Assembly (NCBI GenBank): GCA_022574315.1
Contig: JACZSH010000061.1
Span: 1 to 8,673 of the forward strand
Direction: 5' to 3'
Length of the DNA stretch: 8,673 nucleotides
Source of the DNA: Chloroflexota bacterium
GTDB lineage: Bacteria; Chloroflexota; Dehalococcoidia; Dehalococcoidales; RBG-16-60-22
Shown here: piece after piece, positions 1-5,988 of the stretch
Layout of the letters: the number at the start of each line of letters is the position of its first letter
Position numbering within the stretch: position 1 is the first letter of the stretch
Position numbers and translations under genes: made by a program
Notes under the pieces: generated by a model
The model's input: only the letters and a program-made list of their open reading frames with translations
Database searches by the model: none
Told to the model about the DNA's origin: nothing

Positions 1-151
1 GTAAAGGTAGCGACATCACCGTCAACCGCTCCCTTTATTAACCTGAGCCGGGCTACCCGTGTGTCGGCTTCCTGCTCAAAGACTTCGACGGTGCGCTCCT
101 CGCAATGACAGGGCGGGGTTATTCGTAATGACAGGGCGGGGCGAAGGGGCG
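1..151. other. Spacer downstream of the M20 gene, possible coding remnant
   Basis: No gene can be called confidently here. On the minus strand one frame is open from a GTG at 164 (inside the 3' end of the neighbouring M20 gene) to the window edge. Its distal part, roughly positions 97 to 2, reads as plausible protein (ERTVEVFEQEADTRV, then RLRLIKGAVDGDVATF). The opposite-strand reading is Ser/Thr-rich, as expected of an antisense shadow. The proximal part of the frame is translated repeat (it contains CHCEER), and no ATG, GTG or TTG lies between the repeat and the edge. It may be the start of a gene damaged or displaced by the repeat, or chance. Confidence 0.25.
81..141 (-). repeat. Dispersed GTCATTGCGAGGAGC-type repeat with a second partial unit
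   Basis: On the minus strand the segment at about 112-81 contains GTCATTGCGAGGAGCG followed by a diverged CGTCGAAG. This matches the common intergenic repeat whose translation gives CHCEERSDEA-like peptides in many spuriously annotated proteins. Just 5' of it on that strand is a shortened second copy. On the plus strand, 100-118 and 123-141 are 19-mers (tcgcaatgacagggcgggg and tcgtaatgacagggcgggg) that differ at one base, giving a tandem period of 23 bp. The family assignment comes from memory; the tandem copy is directly visible. Confidence 0.6.
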
Positions 152-1417
152 TCAGATACCACACCACTCCATGATGAAGAGGGCGAAAATCTTGGTGCAA
201 TCGATTACCGAGTCCAGGTCGACGCACTCGTTAATGCCGTGTATGTTCTCGCCGTCGGGCCCGAAAGAAATTGCCGGCAGGTTAAAATACATGGCATGCC
301 GGGTATCCATTCCCCAGGTAGCGCCGCTAATCTCAGCGCCCGATGCCAGTACTTTATCGGCAATGTTCTTGAAAGCAGTCACAAACGGAGCGTCCGGGGC
401 CTGCTCCCAGGCATCGGCAAATCTTGCCAGCCAGGTAATCTCCGGCGGGTGCTGCGCCAGCCATCCGTCACGGCGGGTGACTGCCTTCACGGCCTGCCGG
501 ACCTGGTCTTTAACTTCATCAACGTCTTCTCCGGGGAGATACGATAGCCGGCATTCCATTTCTGCCCAGCCGGCCACGGTGGAAATCCAGTCCCCGGCCC
601 GGTAGGTGCCGATACAGATATGGCACGACCTCCCGGAGTTTCGCTCGAAGAGCGGATAGTGCTGTTGCTCAGCCCGCCGCTCATCCAGGGCCACTATTGC
701 CTGATATACCTGGTTCATTTTGCCGATGGCGTTTACGCCGGTATGGGCTTCGCCGGCATGGGCCGGTTTGCCCACCACCCTGACCCGGAAAAAGAGGATA
801 CCGGGGTGCGCCAGGGTTATTTTCATATGCGGTTCCGGTATAATCATCCCGTCAGCGGTAAAGCCTTCCAGAAAACAGGCTAAAGTGCCGCCACCGCCCA
901 GGTTTTCTTCCTCGATAACGCTCTGCAGCATCACCGTCCCCCGGGGTTTTAACCCGGCGTCCAGCACGCTTTTCAGGGCAAAATAGCTGGCGGTCAGCCC
1001 TGATTTCATATCCCAGGCTCCCCGGCCGTAAAGCCTGTTGCCGACTACTTTTCCTTCCCACGGCGGGTACTGCCACTCAGCCACCGGCTCCGGAGAGACC
1101 ACGTCCATATGCCCGTTAAGAATCAGGGACCGGGCGGAAGGTTTACCTTCCAGGATGCCGATGATATTAGGGCGGTCTTTGAACCCGAATCCGGAATCGA
1201 CGTAGGCTTTGTGCCGGCGGATTTTAGCGGTATCGGCTTCAAAAGCGACTACCTTCAGTCCCAGGTCTGAATATAAGCTCTGCATGTATTTCTGGCCTTC
1301 CGTCTCCCGCCCGGTCGGGGTGGGAAACTGTACCAGTGTCTGCAGTACGCGTATTATTTCGTCTCTCCGGTCATCAACCAGCCGGCATACTTTCTGCCGC
1401 TGCTCTGCCTGATTCAT
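152..1417 (-). CDS. M20-family metallopeptidase, ArgE/DapE-type deacylase
   Basis: This 421-aa cytoplasmic amidohydrolase belongs to the acetylornithine deacetylase/succinyl-diaminopimelate desuccinylase family, which hydrolyses N-acyl amino acids with a two-metal centre. The metal ligands all appear present: H103 in NGHMDVV, bridging D136 in GRGAWDMKSG, the E170/E171 base-and-ligand pair in IEEENLGGGG, E195 in IPEPH, and H393 in ENIHGINE. The dimerisation/lid domain (about 205-320) carries the GKPAHAGEAHTG motif with H220. Length is normal for the family and there is no signal peptide. The ATG at 1417 is preceded by AAAGG at 1426-1430 with 8 nt spacing. The gene diverges from the OCD-family gene and probably has its own promoter. 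A biosynthetic ArgE or DapE role is unlikely given the catabolic setting, but the substrate cannot be inferred. Confidence 0.9.
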   Translation of the reverse strand: MNQAEQRQKVCRLVDDRRDEIIRVLQTLVQFPTPTGRETEGQKYMQSLYSDLGLKVVAFEADTAKIRRHKAYVDSGFGFKDRPNIIGILEGKPSARSLILNGHMDVVSPEPVAEWQYPPWEGKVVGNRLYGRGAWDMKSGLTASYFALKSVLDAGLKPRGTVMLQSVIEEENLGGGGTLACFLEGFTADGMIIPEPHMKITLAHPGILFFRVRVVGKPAHAGEAHTGVNAIGKMNQVYQAIVALDERRAEQQHYPLFERNSGRSCHICIGTYRAGDWISTVAGWAEMECRLSYLPGEDVDEVKDQVRQAVKAVTRRDGWLAQHPPEITWLARFADAWEQAPDAPFVTAFKNIADKVLASGAEISGATWGMDTRHAMYFNLPAISFGPDGENIHGINECVDLDSVIDCTKIFALFIMEWCGI

Positions 1418-1442
1418 GGCACCCGCCTTTCTGCTGCGTATT

Positions 1443-1472
1443 ACGATAAACCGTTTTCCCCAGCAATGTCAA
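1443..1472 (-). promoter_or_regulatory. Predicted sigma70-type promoter of the ArgE/DapE-type gene
   Basis: Reading the minus strand, a perfect -35 TTGACA occupies 1472-1467. It is followed after 18 bp by TATCGT (1448-1443, four of six consensus bases). Transcription would begin near 1436, giving a leader of about 20 nt that still includes the AAAGG ribosome site. The -35 box overlaps the left arm of the palindrome at 1468-1495, so a protein bound there should affect this promoter. Confidence 0.55.
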
Positions 1473-1495
1473 TAACCCGGCGCCGGGTTACTGAC
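1468..1495. promoter_or_regulatory. 28-bp near-perfect palindrome, candidate operator
   Basis: The core TAACCCGGCGCCGGGTTA (1473-1490) is a perfect 18-bp palindrome. Flanking arms GTCA (1468-1471) and TGAC (1492-1495) extend the symmetry to 28 bp, with one mismatched pair (1472/1491). It lies between two divergent promoters, covering the -35 of the leftward gene and ending 14 bp before the -35 of the rightward gene. No transcript is expected to end here, so an operator for a dimeric regulator is more likely than a terminator. The regulator is not in the window. Confidence 0.6.
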
Positions 1496-1509
1496 CGTGT
1501 CCGGTAAAA

Positions 1510-1538
1510 TTGTCAGGTTTACCTATCTGTGCTATATT
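1510..1538 (+). promoter_or_regulatory. Predicted promoter of the OCD-family gene
   Basis: TTGTCA at 1510-1515 and TATATT at 1533-1538 are separated by exactly 17 bp. TGC directly before the -10 forms an extended -10. Transcription would begin near 1545, about 24 nt before the TTG start at 1569. The GTGCTAT junction at the -10 matches that in the promoters at 3899-3927 and 7267-7295. Confidence 0.6.
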
Positions 1539-1554
1539 GCTACAAATACCCGGC

Positions 1555-1561
1555 GAAAGGA
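1555..1561 (+). promoter_or_regulatory. Ribosome binding site that fixes the TTG start
   Basis: GAAAGGA lies 7 nt before TTG 1569. The in-frame GTG at 1497 lies upstream of the promoter and has no comparable site, so translation should begin at the TTG. Confidence 0.7.
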
Positions 1562-1568
1562 CTGGACG

Positions 1569-2546
1569 TTGCTTTTACTAACCAGGGACGACGTGAGGAA
1601 AGTGCTTGACATGGCCGACGGTATGGAGGCGGTCGAAAAAGCCTTTGCCGAGGTGGCCGGGGGCACGGCCGTACTGCCGCCGCGGATTAACCTCAACACC
1701 CCTGACGGGCTGGCCCTCTACATGCCGGCCTACCTCAAAGAGAGCGGCGCCCTGGCCTGCAAGGTGGTGGCCAGCTACAAACAGAACCCGGCCAAGCACC
1801 ACCTGCCGACCATCCTGGGCAAAGTGCTTCTCCAGGACCCGGCCACCGGTGACGTTATTTGCATCATGGATGGAGAGTACCTGACCGCCGTCCGCACCGG
1901 GGCGGCCAGCGGTGTCGCCACCAAATATCTCGCCCGCCGGGACCGCGGCCAGACGGTGGGTATTTTTGGCGCCGGGGTGCAGGCAAAGGCGCAACTGTGG
2001 GCGATGGTGGTCGCCAGGGATATTGCCCGTGCCTGTGTCTACAGTCGGAGCGAAGAATCGGCCACCCGGTTTATCGCCGAGATGAGCTCCAGGTTGAACC
2101 TCGAAATCGTCAAAGCCGACTCGCCGGGGCAAATCCTGGAGAAAGCCGATATTATTTGCACGGCCACATCTTCTCCCACTCCCGTATTCGATGGCACCCT
2201 GGTCAGAGAAGGCACGCACATTAACGGCGTCGGCAGCCATGCGCCTGACGTCCGTGAACTGGACACGGCCATTATTCAGCGTGCCCGGATAGTGGCTGAT
2301 TCCTACGATGCCTGCCTGAGCGAAGCCGGCGACATCATGATACCCATCCGAGAGGGTGCGATTGACCGGTCACACCTGTCAGCCGAGCTCGGAGAGATTA
2401 TCACCGGTCGGAAACCGCCCCGGACAAACGACCGGGAAATCACCCTGTTTAAGTCGAACGGGCTGGCTATCCAGGACGCCGCCACCGCCAAGCTGGTCTA
2501 CGATAAAGCGATTCAAGCCGGAATGGGCACCGAGGTGTCGCTCTAG
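1569..2546 (+). CDS. Ornithine cyclodeaminase/mu-crystallin family NAD(P)-dependent enzyme
   Basis: This 325-aa protein starts MLLLTRDDVRKVLDM, the usual N-terminus of the family. Members include ornithine cyclodeaminase, archaeal-type alanine dehydrogenase, ketimine and pyrroline-2-carboxylate reductases, and siderophore enzymes. Visible family features are K65 in ACKVV and R109 in LTAVRTGAASG (substrate carboxylate contacts), the Rossmann loop GIFGAGVQAKAQ (131-142), D227 in GSHAPDVRELD, and the C-terminal SNGLAIQDAATA. True ornithine cyclodeaminases usually carry a GGDxPGKTEL-type segment at the D227 position, so this form fits a ketimine reductase, amino-acid dehydrogenase or uncharacterised relative better; that is an inference. 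The TTG at 1569 is preferred for its ribosome site, the promoter position and the fit to family length. It is the only gene on this strand, divergent from one M20 gene and convergent with the other. Confidence 0.88.
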   Translation: MLLLTRDDVRKVLDMADGMEAVEKAFAEVAGGTAVLPPRINLNTPDGLALYMPAYLKESGALACKVVASYKQNPAKHHLPTILGKVLLQDPATGDVICIMDGEYLTAVRTGAASGVATKYLARRDRGQTVGIFGAGVQAKAQLWAMVVARDIARACVYSRSEESATRFIAEMSSRLNLEIVKADSPGQILEKADIICTATSSPTPVFDGTLVREGTHINGVGSHAPDVRELDTAIIQRARIVADSYDACLSEAGDIMIPIREGAIDRSHLSAELGEIITGRKPPRTNDREITLFKSNGLAIQDAATAKLVYDKAIQAGMGTEVSL

Positions 2547-2558
2547 CTGAAACGCCGA

Positions 2559-2642
2559 AGGCGGGACAGGCGACCTCACCCCACGACTAAATGCCCCAGC
2601 CGACGCTCAGGATGCCTGGTCCGACATGCCTCTGTCCCGCCT
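2559..2642. repeat. 11-bp inverted repeat at the convergent gene junction
   Basis: AGGCGGGACAG (2559-2569), just after the OCD stop, is exactly complementary to CTGTCCCGCCT (2632-2642) inside the last codons of the carbamoylase gene. The arms are 62 nt apart and no U-tract follows either one. A bidirectional 3'-end structure is possible, but a compact intrinsic terminator is not seen. Confidence 0.35.
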
Positions 2643-3866
2643 GAGAACAGCCCGCAACAGGACGTTGGCGCCGGCCGCCACCTGTTCGGGCTCGGTTTTT
2701 TCGGCTTCGTTATGGCTGATACCGCCCGCGCAGGGGATAAAAATCATGGCCGTGGGCGCCACCCGGGCAATATAGATAGCGTCATGGCCCGCTCCCGAGA
2801 TGATATCCCGGTAGCTATAACCCAGGTCCTCGGCGGCATCCCGGACGTTGCTGATGCATCCGTCATCAAATTTTACCGACGGCGTCGCCCAGTTATTCTC
2901 CAGTTCTACGGCGACATCCGAATCACGGGCCACTTTCTCCATAGCCCGCTCAAACTCCCCGCCCATCTCCCGGAGGACGGAATCTTCCGGGTGCCGCAGG
3001 TCAACCGTAAAGAAGACAGAGCCGGGGATGACGTTGCGGGAGTTTGGACTGACCTCAAGCAGCCCGACGGTCGAGACGGCGAGCGGGGCATGGTCCAGGG
3101 CAACCTGATGCACCGCTGCTATCATCCGGGCGCCGGCCAGCAGGGCGTCTTTCCGCAAGGGCATCGGGGTGCTGCCGGCATGGCTCTCGCGTCCGGTAAC
3201 CGTAACCTCGTACCAGCTCTGTCCCTGCATACCGTGAACCACGCCAATCATCTTATTCTCGGTTTCCAGTACCGGCCCCTGTTCGATGTGCATCTCGAAA
3301 TAGGCGGCCAGCGTATGGCCGCCGCACTTTGCCTCGCCCCGATATCCGATACGGGCCAGTTCGTTGCCGAACTCGTTTCCCTGCCGGTCTCTGATGGCGT
3401 AAACCCGGTCTCGCTGATAAACCCCGGCGAACACTCCCGAGGCCATCATGGGCGGAGTGAACCGGGAGCCTTCCTCGTTGGTCCAGTCGATTACTTCCAG
3501 AGGGGCGACGGTCTCATAGCCGGCGTCATTCAGGGTGCGCAGTACCTCCAGACCGGAGAGTACCCCGGCGATACCATCAAACTTACCCCCCGTCGGCTGG
3601 GTATCCAGGTGGCTGCCGATGGCGATGGGCGGCAGTGAATTGTTTTTACCCGGTCGGCGGGCATAAATGGTGCCCATCTCATCAACGGCAACCGTGCAGC
3701 CGATTGACCGGCATTCTTTAACAAACCAGTCACGCACCTGGCGGTCAGTGTCAGTGAGAGTCAAGCGGCAGATGCCACCTTTATCAGTACCGCCAAAGGC
3801 CGCCGTTGCCATGATAGTAGCCCACAACCGGTCGGGATTAATTCTCAGGTCATTTAAATCACTCAT
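2607..3866 (-). CDS. Zn-dependent hydantoinase/carbamoylase family amidohydrolase (M20)
   Basis: This 419-aa cytoplasmic enzyme belongs to the family of N-carbamoyl-L-amino acid hydrolases, beta-ureidopropionases and allantoate amidohydrolases, which remove a carbamoyl or ureido group and release ammonia and CO2. The five metal ligands are visible: H86 in GSHLDT, D97 in GGKFDGIAGV, E132 after base E131 in TNEEGSRF, H193 in EMHIEQGPVLE, and H385 in GGISHNEAE. Further substrate-region residues are H229 (RESHAGSTPMP), N277 (SRNVIPG) and R290 (DLRHPED). The GISHNEAE ending leans toward carbamoyl-amino-acid or ureidopropionate hydrolysis rather than allantoate, with low certainty. Start ATG 3866 has GAAAGG 7 nt upstream. 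A longer in-frame ATG at 3911 lies inside the promoter spacer and is rejected. The gene follows dctM on the same strand but has its own promoter. Confidence 0.9.
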   Translation of the reverse strand: MSDLNDLRINPDRLWATIMATAAFGGTDKGGICRLTLTDTDRQVRDWFVKECRSIGCTVAVDEMGTIYARRPGKNNSLPPIAIGSHLDTQPTGGKFDGIAGVLSGLEVLRTLNDAGYETVAPLEVIDWTNEEGSRFTPPMMASGVFAGVYQRDRVYAIRDRQGNEFGNELARIGYRGEAKCGGHTLAAYFEMHIEQGPVLETENKMIGVVHGMQGQSWYEVTVTGRESHAGSTPMPLRKDALLAGARMIAAVHQVALDHAPLAVSTVGLLEVSPNSRNVIPGSVFFTVDLRHPEDSVLREMGGEFERAMEKVARDSDVAVELENNWATPSVKFDDGCISNVRDAAEDLGYSYRDIISGAGHDAIYIARVAPTAMIFIPCAGGISHNEAEKTEPEQVAAGANVLLRAVLRRDRGMSDQAS

Positions 3867-3873
3867 TTGGTTA

Positions 3874-3879
3874 CCTTTC
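3874..3879 (-). promoter_or_regulatory. Ribosome binding site of the carbamoylase gene
   Basis: GAAAGG on the minus strand lies 7 nt before ATG 3866. With the promoter at 3899-3927, this decides the start and leaves a leader of about 26 nt. Confidence 0.7.
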
Positions 3880-3898
3880 ACTATTAATAATCGTGGCG

Positions 3899-3927
3899 AC
3901 AATAGCACCATTCAGCCAGTTTGTCAA
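3899..3927 (-). promoter_or_regulatory. Promoter A of the carbamoylase gene, twin of promoter B
   Basis: The minus strand reads TTGACA (3927-3922), a 17-bp spacer, then TATTGT (3904-3899), with TGC before the -10. The surrounding 32 bp (3897-3928) match 7265-7296 upstream of dctP at 29 positions. All three differences are transitions inside the spacer. The start of transcription is expected near 3892. Confidence 0.75.
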
Positions 3928-3974
3928 TGGATATAGTTGCTGCGCGGAAATGAGACGGGAAGCAAAGAGGAACT

Positions 3975-4000
3975 TTTACCTGTCTTTACCTGAATGGTAA
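3975..4000. repeat. Phased direct repeats and small dyad upstream of promoter A
   Basis: TTTACCTG occurs at 3975-3982 and again at 3985-3992, a 10-bp period (about one helical turn). The second copy overlaps the dyad TTACC-N5-GGTAA (3986-4000). It sits about 50-75 bp upstream of the -35 of promoter A, where an activator site could be. It is not followed by a T-tract that would make it a terminator for dctM. Confidence 0.3.
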
Positions 4001-4016
4001 GCCGCGTTGTTTTGCT

Positions 4017-5360
4017 TTAGCTTGACCCCATATATCGGGGCATCAAAAGCCTGGGTAAGAATAACGCTAGGTCGGGCCAGTAGGTGGTAATCAGTACCAC
4101 CGGCAGGGCGCCAAAAACCATAAAAACCAGTGCCGGTTTTATCATCTGGTCGACACGGACATTACCGACACGCGCCGCCAGGTAGAGGATTGGCGCCGTG
4201 GGAGGAGTGACGTTTCCCAACCCGAGATTGGTGCCCAGAATAGCCGCGAAATGAACCGGGTGAACTCCGATGCGCATCATCAACGGGAATAAAAGCGGCG
4301 CGGCCAGCAAAGTGCCCGTGAAATCATCGACAATCATGCCGAGAAGAATGAGAAACAAGTTTACCAGCAGCAGTGTCACATAGTAGTTCTCCGAGAGCCC
4401 GGAAATGATGGCAATCATGCTCTGCGGAATATTCAGCATGGTCATGACACGGCTTAAAACGAGCACGAAGATGACCATCAGCACGACGACACCGGTGATA
4501 ACCGCCTGAGCGGCAAAAGTTCTCCCGATATCACTCAATTTCAGAGTGCGGTAGATAAACAAGCCAACGATTATGGCGTAGACAATAGTTACTGCCGCGG
4601 CCTCGGTGGGAGTAAAGACACCGCCATAAATCCCCCCCAGGACAATAACCGGCATCAACAGGGCAAAGAAACCCCGGTATCCGGCGATGCCTATCCCTTT
4701 GACCTGCTTTTTGAAACTGATTGGCGGCAAGACCCGGATACTGGCATTATTTCTGACCATGAAGTAGTTAACGATAATATAAATAATCACGGTAAGAATT
4801 CCCGGGCCAACTCCGGCCAGGAAAGCGGCCGTAATCGGCGTCATGGTAACGAAGCCATAGAGTATCATGGGCACGCTGGGAGGGATTAACTGCCCGAGCA
4901 CGGAGGAAACCGCCAGCAGCCCGGTGGCATACCCCCGGGAGTAGCCCTGTTTTTCCATTTGCGGGATAACAACTCCGCCCACTGCCGCCACCGCCGCCGA
5001 GCAGGTACCGGCGATGGCCCCGATCATGGCGCAAGCCACTATCGTCACTGCCCCCAGACCGCCCTTAATCCTGCCCACCACGGCATCAGCTATGGCCACA
5101 AAACGGTCAGAAATACCGCCCACACTCATAAACCCTCCCAGCATGATAAAGAAAGGTACGGCCAGGAGGGTCAGTGATTTCATCTTGTGGAAAGCTATGG
5201 GGAGCTGGGCGCCGACTTCAAAACCATAGGTGTAAACCAGGAAGGAAAGTGCCGCCATGAAGGTAAAGGGAGCGGGCACGCCCAACAGGAGCAGGCCTAC
5301 CAGTATTACCAGGGCAATGGCGATGCCAAGGTTCGGTATGCCAAATAAGGCGGTTTCCAA
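4017..5360 (-). CDS. dctM: TRAP transporter large permease, DctM family
   Basis: This 447-aa, highly hydrophobic inner-membrane protein is the transport subunit of a TRAP system, where ion-coupled import is the family norm. Family signatures are visible: AMIGAIAGTCSAAVAAVGG (111-129) and GQLIPPSVPMILYG (156-169) in the first repeat half, GGIYGGVFTPTEAAAV (242-257) in the middle, and GLGNVTPPTAPILYL (380-394) in the second half. About 11-12 membrane segments are expected, and the length is normal. The only workable start is TTG 5360, since an in-frame TAG lies three codons upstream. AAGGAGA lies about 12 nt before it, at the end of dctQ. The 6-nt gap after dctQ suggests coupled translation. 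No clear terminator follows. Confidence 0.93.
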   Translation of the reverse strand: METALFGIPNLGIAIALVILVGLLLLGVPAPFTFMAALSFLVYTYGFEVGAQLPIAFHKMKSLTLLAVPFFIMLGGFMSVGGISDRFVAIADAVVGRIKGGLGAVTIVACAMIGAIAGTCSAAVAAVGGVVIPQMEKQGYSRGYATGLLAVSSVLGQLIPPSVPMILYGFVTMTPITAAFLAGVGPGILTVIIYIIVNYFMVRNNASIRVLPPISFKKQVKGIGIAGYRGFFALLMPVIVLGGIYGGVFTPTEAAAVTIVYAIIVGLFIYRTLKLSDIGRTFAAQAVITGVVVLMVIFVLVLSRVMTMLNIPQSMIAIISGLSENYYVTLLLVNLFLILLGMIVDDFTGTLLAAPLLFPLMMRIGVHPVHFAAILGTNLGLGNVTPPTAPILYLAARVGNVRVDQMIKPALVFMVFGALPVVLITTYWPDLALFLPRLLMPRYMGSS

Positions 5361-5366
5361 TTCAGT

Positions 5367-5906
5367 CTACGTCTCCTTTTTTTTCATGAGCGGCACCTTA
5401 CCCCAAAATAGCTGGCGTGCCAGGTCGATTGCCTCGACCCAGAAATAAAAACCCCCCAGAATACCCGCCGCGAGGAAAAAAGAGCTGCGCCCGTAAATCA
5501 TGGGGAATCTTAAGGTCATCGTCTGCGGCTTCATCTGGAGGTCCCAGATAAAAAAATTATAGCCCCACCAGAGAAAAAGCATGGCCAGTCCCAGGGTAAT
5601 CACTGAGGCGATAAATCTGACCAGTAACTTTCTTTTCGGGCGGTGAATGGTAATTTCCACCAGGTCCACCGTAATGTGAGTCCGCTCGTAAGTGGCGTAA
5701 GCTGCTCCCATCATGTACAGCCAGAAGGCAGGGACAATGGCGACCTCTTCCACCCAGAGTAAGGGAAGATGGAAGATATAACGCGCCCATACCTGGAAAA
5801 ATATGAGCAGCACCAGGGGAATACAGACGGCTATCAAGACATACCACATGAAGGAAGGCACCCACCGAAAAACCAGCTTATTGGCTAAAGAGCGCATTGT
5901 CGCCAC
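5367..5906 (-). CDS. dctQ: TRAP transporter small permease, DctQ family
   Basis: This 179-aa inner-membrane protein has four predicted membrane helices (about 20-40, 53-72, 95-117 and 138-160). It supports the large permease and docks the receptor. The family-typical stretch runs from RYIF (42-45) through LLWVEEVA (49-56) to ATYERTHITVDLV (71-83). Highly charged VPLMKKKET forms the cytoplasmic tail. GTG 5906 is used here because AAGG lies 6 nt upstream. ATG 5897, three codons later, is a possible alternative. The gene sits between dctP and dctM on one strand, and the dctP-dctQ gap holds a strong hairpin. Confidence 0.9.
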   Translation of the reverse strand: MATMRSLANKLVFRWVPSFMWYVLIAVCIPLVLLIFFQVWARYIFHLPLLWVEEVAIVPAFWLYMMGAAYATYERTHITVDLVEITIHRPKRKLLVRFIASVITLGLAMLFLWWGYNFFIWDLQMKPQTMTLRFPMIYGRSSFFLAAGILGGFYFWVEAIDLARQLFWGKVPLMKKKET

Positions 5907-5927
5907 CGTACCCCTTCACTTTCAGTT

Positions 5928-5958
5928 GGTGAGGGAGCCCGAGGCGGGCTCCCTCACC
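5928..5958 (-). promoter_or_regulatory. Intercistronic 13-bp hairpin between dctP and dctQ
   Basis: GGTGAGGGAGCCC (5928-5940) and GGGCTCCCTCACC (5946-5958) form a perfect 13-bp GC-rich stem with a 5-nt loop. It starts 30 nt after the dctP stop and ends about 21 nt before the dctQ start. No U-tract follows, so full intrinsic termination is unlikely. A 3' stabiliser or partial attenuator that keeps receptor mRNA in excess of permease mRNA is the natural reading. Confidence 0.7.
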
Positions 5959-5988
5959 GAGAACCTTTAACTTACTCTGTCACCGAGT

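Noticed and set aside
1578..2240. 220-codon open frame on the minus strand
   Set aside because: It is antisense to the OCD-family gene, which has complete family motifs.
2712..3638. 308-codon open frame on the plus strand
   Set aside because: It lies wholly antisense to the carbamoylase gene, whose five metal ligands are intact. Its translation has no recognisable domain and is rich in the Gly, Arg, His and Pro typical of shadow frames.
5360..5369. Possible frameshift between dctQ and dctM
   Set aside because: The dctQ TAG and dctM TTG are separated by 6 nt and both proteins have complete family ends, so this is ordinary tight operon spacing.
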